Assembly: GCF_000143415.4 (NCBI RefSeq)
Contig: NW_003314273.1
Span: forward strand, 2,761,805 to 2,825,804
From: Selaginella moellendorffii
Taxonomy: Eukaryota; Streptophyta; Lycopodiopsida; Selaginellales; Selaginellaceae
Length of the DNA: 64,000 nt
Reading direction: 5' to 3'
Both the position numbers and the translations under genes were made by a program. Below the pieces are notes generated by a model that was not told the DNA's origin, searched no databases, and saw only the letters and a program-made list of their open reading frames with translations. Below are positions 21,600 to 30,541 of this stretch, in pieces (the first letter of the stretch is position 1; each line of letters opens with the position of its first letter).

Positions 21600-22458
21600 T
21601 ATGTGAGAATTGGCAAGAAGAACATATGGAGCACTGTTACTAGGCTCCACACTAATGGCAATTTTCATTGCATCTCCACTTGCTGCAGCTCCAAGCACTT
21701 CCAATCCATGGAATCCAGGTACACTACTTATGTATGATTAGTCGGGTAGGGTATGTCCAAAACGCTGAAAATCTTCTATGGGAGATGCTATATTAGCTTT
21801 GAGGGTTTGATTCCAATTGAAATATGGATTGGATGATCTCACCTTCGCTAATATTTTAGGGCTGAGGCAGGACAGTGCTTCTAGAGAAATTGGGCATGAA
21901 AAGGTTGCGATGCTGACAGGAAATGTGAACACTCAGAGGACCAATAATTGTGTGTCCATATATGTTTTGCATTTTGTTTTTAGTCCACTCCCTATCTAAG
22001 GACCATTGAAAATAATGTCAATCACTTGACATTCAGATTTGATGATTTTTTAAGAATGTCACAGTAAAATATATCTATAAGAATATACTTAATATATACC
22101 TATTAAGGATATCCTAGCGTTTACCAATGTGTGATCACTTTATTTTTACCCTCAAACCTCCTTAACTCTAAAATGAAGCAATAGAAGAGATTGAGGAATA
22201 AATAAAAATAAAAATGAAACAGGGAATTTTGAAAAAAACTTAACATATAGATATAAATAGATCAAAGAATGTTATTTTGATGAAGAAACTCTTTAGAACA
22301 ATCTTAGTTATTCCAGTAAGCATGGTTGCTTGTAAATGATGATTTCCTTGCAAAATGTGATAGAGAATCATCTTCAAAATTAACTTAACCTTACACTTGG
22401 TATTGGTACACTTCTTTATTGCATCCAACAAAACCTCTCGACAATCTAGTGTTAACAT
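21600..22458 (-). pseudogene. PPR-A copy 1, mostly deleted
   Basis: Two ends remain of a gene like 25063-27006. The 3' end is at 21600-21830 (the VEPSNSAP and AENLL region, with frame changes). The 5' end is at 22240-22458 (reading MLTLDCREVLLDAIKKC and then diverging). About 1.5 kb between them is replaced by 400 bases of unrelated AT-rich DNA (21830-22240). Nonfunctional. Confidence 0.7.
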
Positions 22459-22485
22459 GGTTCTCTGTAAGAAAAAACCATATAA

Positions 22486-22878
22486 TCATGCACAATCTTG
22501 GATGGTTCCTTGGTTGTTGTAGAAACAACCATCATTTCGGAGATTAGTTTCATGATCAACATTACTTTTATCTTTGCACGTCGCATAGTAGACCAACTTT
22601 GGGATGGTTTCATTGTTATACATGAAACCTATGGGCGTGCATGTCTCTAAAAATTTTGCCCCGCCACACTTTAAATTCCCATTATCATTGTGGATGTGAG
22701 TGTTCAAGACCAAATAAATCTTAGATTTTCAAGGGAGACACCATTCTAAATAAATAGTGGTTGAGCTGAATTCAGCTATAGCACAAGTAAGTGAGAAATC
22801 CCCACACCCAAATGTTTTAGGAATGATCAAAGCAGCAAGCGAGGCAACAATAGAAACTATCAATCGCACACCCATTCT
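22486..22878 (-). pseudogene. CVNH-A (cyanovirin-N-like lectin) copy 1, nonsense mutation
   Basis: Same frame and signal peptide as the intact copy at 27034-27420 (MGVRLIVSIVASLAALIIPK). A TGA replaces the Gly codon after WCLP near 22729, cutting the protein after 48 residues. The downstream frame stays open to NNQGTIQDCA, and the remnant of PPR-A follows. The single lesion suggests a recent loss. Confidence 0.8.
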
Positions 22879-23159
22879 AAAAATTAGTTTTTTGAAGTAC
22901 AAACGCTGAGATTTATTGGCAAGTGAAAATCCAATCAACCTTTATGGAGACGAAATTTTTTGCCATGTAGTCACATAGGATTGGTGATGAAGTAGCTAAA
23001 TATTCTTATTGATGAACAAAAATATTCGAGAACATTGGAATTCTCTTCGCAAAAAGCATATGTCCATTTCAGGCAAGAGCACAATCTGGTATCACGCTGT
23101 GATCGGCATTGCTTCGATGGTAGTTAACATGCATGGCGGTGCACGTAACCTCGTCTCAT

Positions 23160-23650
23160 CATTCATCAAAGAGATTCTTTAGATGTTGCCGGACTAAATG
23201 ATCGCCTTGATCAGGCAGACCTAAATATATGGCTTCGGCGTCATGAGTCCGTTCTTGAGAATACAAGCGCAGGATAAATGCTGCATGCTGTAAAAATTCT
23301 GCTGCACAAGACAATAGACTCGTGAAGAAGCCACTTTCCGCCAAGATGACAAGAAAAGCAGTGGACGCAACCAAATCCTTATGAGGGTGGCCAAAGCACT
23401 GGGCGTGAACGACAGAGGAGCAAACTCTGGCATGTTGGAAAAGATGTTCTTCGCCTCCTGCAAATGCCCAGCTTGGGCAGTTGCTGCTAGATGAGAGTTA
23501 AAAAAAACAAGATCTCTCGGCATGAACAGAGTCCTTAATTGGCATATGTTGGTTGTTTGTGGTCTAAGAGATTAGCTCCTTTCTGGCATAAGCTCAAAGA
23601 TGCATTGCTTTATCCAAATGCCCGTTTGTGGCATACTATCATTGCATTCC

Positions 23651-23712
<62 letters not shown>

Positions 23713-24037
23713 AATTCATGGAATAAAAAATATGAGTAAGCCATGCCGAGAGAAGGCAGTGATCATGATCGACCATGAAGCAAGGTCCCATTCGATCAAA
23801 CAACTGCTTTGCTTGGTCAAGATGGCTGTCTGATGCGGCATGGCATTCCATTCCTCGATCTAGATACTTGCCATGCCGCCTCAGGCATCCACACCTCCCA
23901 TACATTTGCACCAGAAAATTGGATGCCAAACAATCTCCTGCCGCAAGGACGTGCTTGATCTCTTTGTGAAGCTTACAATCTGCAGATAGATTGCTACACT
24001 TTTTTATTCCATCCAATAAAACCTCTTGACCATACAT
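23160..24037 (-). pseudogene. PPR-B copy 1, decayed
   Basis: A second PPR family member, read on the minus strand. Its 5' part is at 23687-24037, beginning MYGQEVLLDGIKKCSNL, and repeat parts lie at 23220-23520 (RDLVFFNSHLAATAQAG). A microsatellite at 23655-23712 interrupts the gene. Several frame changes and deletions remove most repeats seen in PPR-A. It matches PPR-B remnants at 27780-28550, 35640-35990, 41008-41880 and 55058-55860, all of them broken, so the PPR-B gene was probably dead before duplication. Confidence 0.7.
23655..23712. repeat. (CT)n(AC)n microsatellite
   Basis: About 33 bases of CT repeats pass directly into 26 bases of AC repeats. It lies inside PPR-B copy 1 where other copies carry a short GAGAGA tract, as at 41353-41371, so it is an expansion of a coding dinucleotide run. 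Confidence 0.95.
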
Positions 24038-24049
24038 TGCTCTCTATGA

Positions 24050-24515
24050 GAAAAAAAGCATATCTGTTGATGCAATCTTGGCTTGCCTTGAGAGTTGTAG
24101 AAACAATCATTGATTCGGAGATTAGTGTCTTGACCTACACCACCATCGTCTTTGCAAGTTTGGGATTTCCATTTGTAAAATTCAAACATGCATGTCGAAA
24201 GTGGGGCTGTAAATTAATACGCGATCGCGATCGGTACAGATTCTTCAAACCGTGATGTCACACCGGTACAAAAGCTTTGCCAGTGGGAATCGCATATTAT
24301 GTTTGCTAGTACTGAATTTACATTAGATCTAAACATAGATCCATATAAATTATGGAGAGAATTTTTTGCCCGCAAAACTAAGAACGTTCAGACTTTCCAA
24401 GGACACACTGTTCTACATGACTATTGGTTATATTGAATTCACTTACAAAGCGAAATCCCCCAGAAATGATCCAAGCAGCAAGCCACACAACAATCACTTG
24501 TACAACCATTCTTAA
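24050..24515 (-). pseudogene. CVNH-B copy 1, decayed
   Basis: A diverged second CVNH-type gene, read on the minus strand. Its start is MVVQVIVVWLAAWI at about 24513. A first-half trace with EQCVLGK-like residues follows, and a second half reads SQTCKDDGGVGQD and NDCFYNSQG (24050-24160). The middle is replaced by unrelated sequence shared by all B copies. It sits just upstream of PPR-B copy 1, the same relation as CVNH-A to PPR-A. Confidence 0.6.
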
Positions 24516-24540
24516 AATTTGGTTTTGAGGCAAGGATAAC

Positions 24541-25010
24541 TATCTCAATCTCGGTCGTGGAAGCAACATGTGTGCTCGGCGGGACTGGATTTTGGAAAGA
24601 TCAACCAGAAATTCCTGGGGCAGAAGAACCGGTACGTCTACATGCGCTACTATGGGCCATGGCCCAAATTCTCGGGCCTGGCCAAGGTCGATCTGGACGC
24701 TCCACGGTGTCCAGTGTGGTAATTGACGGAACAAGTGACCCGGACCTCAAGGAGCCGTGCATTGTGGCGTCGAGGAGATTCGAACGTGGTAAGTTTTGTG
24801 GCGAATGGCGAGGAGGACGGCGATGGATACGTCTTAAGCTACGTCCATGATGAGAAAAATGGTGTCTCGGAGCTTTTGGTCATGGATGCCAAATCGCCCA
24901 CGCTTGAGACAGTGGCTTTTATAAAGTTGTTTGCTGGAGTTCCATATGGATTCCATGGGATCTTTATAAATGCCGATCAAATAGCCAACCAAAACCATGG
25001 CACCTTGTAA
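24541..25010 (+). pseudogene. CCD copy 4, 3' third only
   Basis: Begins inside the gene at SWKQHVCSAGLD, fused to the sequence upstream of CVNH-B copy 1, and runs to the normal stop. It has a one-base frame change near 24705. A 22-bp deletion near 24800 lies between two copies of TTGTGGCGA and removes GEPFFVA. Only the fourth histidine ligand (VPYGFHGIF) remains. The join shows that the orphan ORF, CWC25 and spacer of one cassette were deleted here. Confidence 0.88.
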
Positions 25011-25062
25011 GAAAATTTGATATAGTTGTAAAAATTGATATAATCTCTTGAAAATATCTAAG

Positions 25063-27006
25063 CTATGTAACTATGTGAGAATTGGCAACAAGAACATATG
25101 GAGCACTGTTACTAGGCTCCACACTAATGGCATTTTTCATTGCATCTCCACTCGCTACAGCTCCAAGCAAGCACTTCCAATCCATGGAATCTGGGTAGTA
25201 TGGCATCTCCCACAGAAGATTCTCAGCATCTTGGATATACCCTGACCGGACAAGCACACCAATCATACACGAGTAGTGTTGCTTTGAGGGTTTGATGGAG
25301 TGATCAAACTGGAAAGACACAAAGAGATCCCGAGCTATGGCAGCAGTGCCTTTGTGAGCACACGACGTGAGCAATGCTGTTAAGCTAGCTTCATCAGGTG
25401 TATTAGTAGTGACCATGGTTTGAAAGGCATCCAAGGCTCTGGAAATGGCCCCAATCCGAGAGTATGCCGCCAGCATTGCGTCCCAAGATATGAAATCCTT
25501 GTCCGGCATTGTTAAGAATATCCGATTTGCCATATCCAGATGCCCGTTTTGGGTATATGCAGAAAGCATTGCACTCCATGAAGATTGGTTTCTTTCTTGG
25601 ATTGAATCGAACACACTTTTGGCTTCCAGTAACTGCGAATTTGATGAAAAACCAGACAAGAGAGCATTAAAAGCAATAGCACTCTTTTCATTGAAGTTGT
25701 CAAAAATTCTCTTAGCAAAAGGCATATGTCCACTTCGGGCATATGCCGACATGAGCACAATCAACGGTATCTCGCTGTGACCCGGCATGTTTTCAAAAAT
25801 ACACAGGGCGTCCTCTAGCCTGTGGTTGTTTACATATCCTGTCAGCATGGCAGTCCAGGTAACCTCGTTTCGCTCCCTCATTCCATCAAAGAGTTTCTTT
25901 GCCTTTTCCAGATGCCCGTTGCAAGCATATGCTGTAATGAGAGCGGTTGCCGGGACTAAATGCTCGCCTTGATCAGGCAGACCTAAATATATGGCTTCGG
26001 CGTCGTGAGTCCGTCCTCGCCGAGAATACAAGCGCAGCATTGCAGTGCAAGCAAACGCGTTGTGGCGCTGCATGTTGTAAAAAATTTGCTCAGCCTCCGT
26101 GATGCTGCTGTCGTCGTGATCTGCGTAAGCGGACAGGATTACCGCGCATGAAACCACATCGATACACTCCATCGACTCAAACAGATTCTTTGCCTCGTGA
26201 AAGCAGCCACTTTCCACCAAGACGACAAGCAAAACCGTGGAGGCAACCAAATCCTTGTGAGGCAGCGCGAGGAAGAAACACTTGGCATCTTCCAAAAGGC
26301 CGTGCTGGCCAAAGCACTGAATCATGGACGTAAAAGACAGAGCATCAAATTCTGGCATGTTGGAGAAGATGTGCTTCGCCTCCTGCAAATGCCCAGCTTG
26401 GGCAAGTGCTGATAGTTGGGAGTTCCAAGCAACAAGGTCTCTCTCAGGCATGGAGCTGAAGAGTGTCGTTATTTGAAACAAGTATGTGGATTTGGATAGA
26501 ATTGTGGTCCAAGATATTAAGCTCCTTTCTGGCATAAGCTCAAAGAGCTGCATTGCTTTATCCAAATGCCCGTTTGTGGCATATGCTAAGATCATTGCAT
26601 TCCATGCTACAAGGCCTCTCTCTCTCATGGAATCGAAAACTTCTTTCGCCTGTAGGAGTAAGCCATGCCTAGAGAAGGCAGTGATCATGATCGACCATGA
26701 AGCAACATCCCATTCGGGCATTCGATCAAACAACTGCTTTGCTTGGTCAAGATGGCTGTTTGATGCGAAGGCAGAGAGCATGGCATTCCACGAGAATCGA
26801 TTCCGTGATGTAGAGCCGCGGAAGATTTGCCATGCTGCCTCTGGGCATCCACACCTCCCATACATTTGCACCACCAAATTGCATGCCAAGCAGTCTCCTG
26901 CTGCCAGGAGGTGCTCAATCTCATTTTGGAGCTTAGAAGCTGTGGATAGATTGCTACACTTCTTTATTGCATCCAACAAAAGCTCTCGACAATCTAGTGC
27001 TAACAT
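25063..27006 (-). CDS. PLS/S-type pentatricopeptide repeat protein PPR-A, intact
   Basis: A single exon of 647 residues from ATG 27006. PPR proteins are organellar RNA-binding proteins; those with S-type repeats usually act in C-to-U editing or processing. Repeats of about 31 residues run almost end to end, with units such as WNAMLSAFASNSHLDQAKQL, WSIMITAFSRHGLLLQAKEV and WTAMLTGYVNNHRLEDALCI. The last 60 residues (MPYYPDSMDWKCLLGAV to the VEPSNSAPYVL end) form a shortened E-like region; there is no DYW deaminase domain, so any editing would need a partner. No strong organelle signal is evident in the first residues. CVNH-A lies 27 bp upstream on the same strand, and CCD copy 4 ends 52 bp away facing it. 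Confidence 0.9.
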   Translation of the reverse strand: MLALDCRELLLDAIKKCSNLSTASKLQNEIEHLLAAGDCLACNLVVQMYGRCGCPEAAWQIFRGSTSRNRFSWNAMLSAFASNSHLDQAKQLFDRMPEWDVASWSIMITAFSRHGLLLQAKEVFDSMRERGLVAWNAMILAYATNGHLDKAMQLFELMPERSLISWTTILSKSTYLFQITTLFSSMPERDLVAWNSQLSALAQAGHLQEAKHIFSNMPEFDALSFTSMIQCFGQHGLLEDAKCFFLALPHKDLVASTVLLVVLVESGCFHEAKNLFESMECIDVVSCAVILSAYADHDDSSITEAEQIFYNMQRHNAFACTAMLRLYSRRGRTHDAEAIYLGLPDQGEHLVPATALITAYACNGHLEKAKKLFDGMRERNEVTWTAMLTGYVNNHRLEDALCIFENMPGHSEIPLIVLMSAYARSGHMPFAKRIFDNFNEKSAIAFNALLSGFSSNSQLLEAKSVFDSIQERNQSSWSAMLSAYTQNGHLDMANRIFLTMPDKDFISWDAMLAAYSRIGAISRALDAFQTMVTTNTPDEASLTALLTSCAHKGTAAIARDLFVSFQFDHSIKPSKQHYSCMIGVLVRSGYIQDAENLLWEMPYYPDSMDWKCLLGAVASGDAMKNAISVEPSNSAPYVLVANSHIVT

Positions 27007-27033
27007 GGTTCTCTGTTAGAAAAAACCACATAA
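27007..27033 (-). promoter_or_regulatory. CVNH-PPR junction with 3' splice-like tract
   Basis: Read on the minus strand, the 27 bases between the CVNH stop and the PPR start contain a T-rich run followed by an AG (TTTTTTCTAACAG) and then AGAACC before the ATG. This looks like a 3' splice site. The same tract stands in the copies at 42474-42500 and 56441-56467. Confidence 0.5.
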
Positions 27034-27420
27034 TCATGCACAATCTTGGATGGTTCCTTGGTTGTTGTAGAAACAATCATCAAGTCGATTAGTTTCATGA
27101 TTCGCACCACTGTTGTCTTTGCACGTCGCATAGTAGACCAACCTTGAAATGATTTCGTTGTTATATCTGTAACCTATGGGCGTGCATGTCTCTAAGAATT
27201 TTGCCCCGCCGCACTTTAAATTCCCATTATCATTGTGGATGTGATTGTCCAAGTCCAGATAAATCTTAGATTTTCCAGGGAGACACCATTTTAAATGAAT
27301 TTTGGTTGCGCTTAATTCAAATATATTACAAGTAAGTGAGAAATCCCCACACCCAAATGTTTTAGGAATGATCAAAGCAGCAAGCGAGGCAACAATGGAA
27401 ACTATCAATCGCACACCCAT
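27034..27420 (-). CDS. CVNH-A: secreted cyanovirin-N-like lectin, intact
   Basis: A 128-residue protein from ATG 27420. Residues 1-22 form a hydrophobic signal peptide. The mature part shows two CVNH-type halves. The first reads GDFSLTC...WCLPGKS.IYLDLDNHI.N..GNLKCGG..FLETC; the second reads LVYYATCKDN and LDDC.YNNQGTIQDC. There are eight cysteines (24, 31, 46, 70, 79, 100, 116, 127), more than in cyanobacterial cyanovirin, suggesting extra disulfides. CVNH proteins bind mannose-rich glycans; they are known from cyanobacteria, filamentous fungi and a fern. Sugar binding here is inferred. PPR-A begins 27 bp downstream. Confidence 0.78.
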   Translation of the reverse strand: MGVRLIVSIVASLAALIIPKTFGCGDFSLTCNIFELSATKIHLKWCLPGKSKIYLDLDNHIHNDNGNLKCGGAKFLETCTPIGYRYNNEIISRLVYYATCKDNSGANHETNRLDDCFYNNQGTIQDCA

Positions 27421-27779
27421 TCTAAAAATTAGTTTCTTGAAGTAGAAACGCTGAGATTTATTGGCAAGTGAAAATCCAATCAACCTTTATGGAGCAAAAT
27501 TTTTTGCCATGTAGTCCACGTAGGATTCGGTGATGAAGTAGCTAAATATTCTGATTGATGAACAAACATATTCGAGAACATTGGAGTTGTCAAACATTCT
27601 CTTTGCAAAAAGCACACGTCCATTTCGGGCAAGAGCACAATCTACGCTGTGATCGGCATTGTTTCGAACGCTTCGTCCAACTTCTGGTAGTTAACATACC
27701 CTGTCAGCATGGCGGTCCACGTAACCTCGTCTCGTCATTCATCAAAGAGATTCTTTAGATGTTGCCGGACTAAATGATC

Positions 27780-28550
27780 GCCTTGATCAGGCAGACCTAA
27801 ATATATGGCTTCGGCGTCATGAGTCCGTTCTTGAGAATACAAGCGCAGCATAAACGCTGCATGCTGTAAAAATTCTGCTCAGCCTCGACTGTCGTCGTGA
27901 TCTGCGTGAAGCAGCCACTCTCCGCCAAGATGACAAGCAAAGCAGTGGACGCAACCAAATCCTTATGAGGGTGGCCAACGCACTGAATGGGCGTGAAAGA
28001 CAGAGGAGCAAACTCTGGCATGTTGGAAAAGATGTTCTTCGCCTCCTGAAAATGCCCAGCTTGGGCAGTTGCTGCTAGATGAGAGTTCCAAGAAACAAGA
28101 TCTCTCGGCATAAACAGACCTTAATTGGCATATGTCGGTGGTCTTTGATAGAATTTTGGTCTAAGAGATTAGCTCCTTTCTGGCATAAGCTCAAAGATAC
28201 ATTGCTTTATCCAAATGCCCGTTTGTGTCATACTATCATTGCATTCATCTCATAGAATCAAAAACAGGAGTAAGCCATGCCGAGAGAAGGCATGTTCGAC
28301 CATGAAGCAAGGTTCCATTCGATCAAACAACTGCTTTGCTTGGTCAAGATAGCTGTTTGATGCGGCATGGCATTCCATTCCTCGATCTAGATGGCATCCA
28401 CACCTCCGATACATTTGCACCAGAAAATTGGATGCCAAACAATCTCCTGCCGCAAGGAGGTGCTTGATGTCATTGTGAAGCTTACAAGCTGCAGATAGAT
28501 TGCTACACTTTTTTATTCCATCCAATAAAACCTCTTGACCATACATTGCT
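27780..28550 (-). pseudogene. PPR-B copy 2, decayed
   Basis: Minus-strand remnant beginning MYGQEVLLDGIKKCSNLSAA at 28546 and continuing in pieces (SNSYLDQAKQLFDRM, RDLVSWNSHLAATAQAGHF) to 27797. Repeats are missing and the frame changes several times. It lies immediately after CVNH-B copy 2 as elsewhere. Confidence 0.7.
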
Positions 28551-28559
28551 CTCTATGAG

Positions 28560-28970
28560 AAAAAAAGCATATCTGTTGATGCAATCTTGGCTAGTGTTGC
28601 AACAATCATCGATTCGGAGATTAGTGTCTTGACCTACACCACCATCGTCTTTGCAGCTTTGGGATTTCCATTTGTAAAATTCAAACATGCATGGCTGTAA
28701 AACTATGCGATCGCGATCGGTACAGATTCTTCACACCGTGATGTCACACCTGTACAAAAGCTTTGCCAGTGGGAATCGCATATTATGTTTGCTAGTACTG
28801 AATTTACATTAATTTTTTGCCAGCATCTAAGAATCTAGTCCCGCCACTCTTCAAAACTAAGAAATTTCAGACTTTCCAGGGGCACACTGTTCTACACAAA
28901 GCGAAATCCCTCAGAAATGATCCAAGCTACAACCAATTCTGAAAATTTGGTTTAGAGGTAATCTCAATCC
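28560..28970 (-). pseudogene. CVNH-B copy 2, decayed
   Basis: The second-half trace WKSQSCKDDGGVGQD and IDDC at 28590-28688, and first-half remnants up to about 28960, match CVNH-B at 24050-24515 and 54610-55040. Stops interrupt every frame. Confidence 0.55.
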
Positions 28971-29363
28971 AGAGATAAAACCAGCATAGAGCAGAATTTC
29001 ACAACTGATGCTGATCACTCTCAATCAAATCCTCGAGAAGTTTGATTGGGAAAAATCCAATCAAGACGCTTTTCAATTTCTAGAAAAAACTGGCGCGTCA
29101 AGGGGCTGGAATCTCGCCACGTACGCGCAAAAAGACACGTGGCTTGCATAGATTCGCCGCCACTAGCGTGTGCTCTTGACCACGCCTGGCTCCACGCTTT
29201 CGATTGACGCAATAAAAGTACCATTCCTCGTTTGGTGGCACACCTCCCATCTCCGCTCCCTCCAATTCGATCGATCGATCGATCAATCCGGTAGCCAGTA
29301 GCGCTAGCATCCAGATCCTCTCCTCCAATTCGCGTCAATTCTATGCTATAGATTACAGGATCT

Positions 29364-29663
29364 ATGGCTTACTTCAAATCTATGGCAACTATGGCGGCTG
29401 CCACGGCCACTGCAGCGATCTACGAGGCTCGAGTCCATCACTTCCATCACGACTCGCCTTCCTCCTCCGCGAATTCACCAGATCACGAGCAATTCCACCA
29501 GGATCCCTCGTCAGGAGCGCACAGCCAAGGGGCAAGCAGCAAGATCCAAGCTCACGATCACAAGAACCAAGGGGGAGGAGTGATGGGCAGTGGTTGTATC
29601 CCACAGCATCAAGACCCAAGGCTCCATTTCTTCGATACTCTCATCCCTGGCACTAGATACTAG
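29364..29663 (+). CDS. Orphan small protein, 99 residues, His-rich
   Basis: ATG 29364 begins MAYFKSMATMAAATATAA. A His-rich strip (VHHFHHDSP) follows, then Ser, Gln and Gly-rich residues, ending FFDTLIPGTRY. No signal peptide, membrane helix or known domain is seen. An identical-length copy on the minus strand at 53837-54136 keeps the frame with few changes, and a third at 39452-39643 has an internal deletion. Preserved length in two copies supports a real gene. About 90 bases upstream lies a (GATC)n run. The gene converges on the CWC25 fragment at 29827. Confidence 0.55.
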   Translation: MAYFKSMATMAAATATAAIYEARVHHFHHDSPSSSANSPDHEQFHQDPSSGAHSQGASSKIQAHDHKNQGGGVMGSGCIPQHQDPRLHFFDTLIPGTRY

Positions 29664-29826
29664 CGATAGAAACGAAAAGGCTCCCATTCATCGATGATTC
29701 TTCCAATTGTCAATAAATTCCATGACCTCTCATACTAAAAGAACTCCATTAGATTGATCAAATGGTTCTTTAGTTCTTCCCAGTCGATGATAGTTTACAC
29801 CCAAAAAGTTTCTTCTACGATCATCT

Positions 29827-30541
29827 CTATGATCGCCTAAACGCGTTCTTGTCCGTGAACTTCTCGCGGTAGTGCGATCGCCGATGCAAAGTATCCCCGA
29901 CCGAGGCACTGCCTCCATTCTCGGTGCCATAGACACTCCTGTTCGTCTCGTCCAGGAAGTTCTTCCCCGACTTGATCGAGTCCTTCTCCTCCTGGACAGC
30001 GTCGCTCGCCGAGGCGCGTTTGATCCGCTGCCATCGCTGCTCCTCGTGGAGCTCCGCGTCCTGCTGCATCTCTCCTCCTCGCTCAGCTGGACTTTCTTCC
30101 TCGGCAGCGGTGGCTTGCCGGAGTCGCGGTTTTCCTCCCTGTCCCTGTGCCTGTCTTCGTGCCTGCGATGCCGATCATCCACGTCTGGGCTATCGTGTCT
30201 CTCCCGCTTTCTACTTCTCGTATCATCGTCCTCGCGAACTTGGTTGCTTCTGTACCTGTCTTGCTCGTCTCTCTCGGGAATTCTTTTGCTGCGATCTTCT
30301 CGATCATCCCGTGAAGAAGCACCTATTTTGTTTCTATGCCTGTCTTCCCCGTCGCTGCCCTCGGCAGATCTTTTCCTCCTGCTATACCTGTCATCCTCAT
30401 CGGAAGCTCCTTTGTTTCCATCGTCATCCTCCTCGGCAGCTCTTCTGCTTCGATCAGCTCTCTTTGCTTCTGGCTCGCCAGCTTCACCGTTCTCTTTCAT
30501 TTTCTTCTTCAGTGCCTTCCTTTTCTGCTTCTCCTTGGCTT
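29827..30541 (-). pseudogene. CWC25: CWC25-like splicing factor fragment, copy 1
   Basis: The C-terminal half of a CWC25-type pre-mRNA splicing factor, a step-one spliceosome protein. Visible are the Lys/Glu region EKQKRKALKKKM, a long Arg/Asp/Ser/Glu-rich low-complexity stretch, then the conserved end MQQDAELHEEQRW, KNFLDETNRSVYG, NGGSAS, RRSHYREKF and NAFRRS. A 19-nt deletion just after LSEEE shifts the frame, so the conserved end is read separately. The N-terminal CIR-like region is absent. The same deletion occurs in the copy at 52927-53689 but not in 38512-39288. Confidence 0.75.

Noticed and set aside
23655-23712. Microsatellite as a CRISPR or regulatory array
   Set aside because: Simple dinucleotide repeats only; no spacers, and no CRISPR-like array exists anywhere in the window.
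25063-27006. DYW deaminase at the PPR C-terminus
   Set aside because: The protein ends after the E-like region; no HxE zinc signature or DYW-type end is present.
27007-27420. CVNH-PPR as a prokaryote-like operon
   Set aside because: Introns, plant gene families and splice-like signals make this a plant nuclear region; cotranscription is possible, but an operon cannot be claimed.
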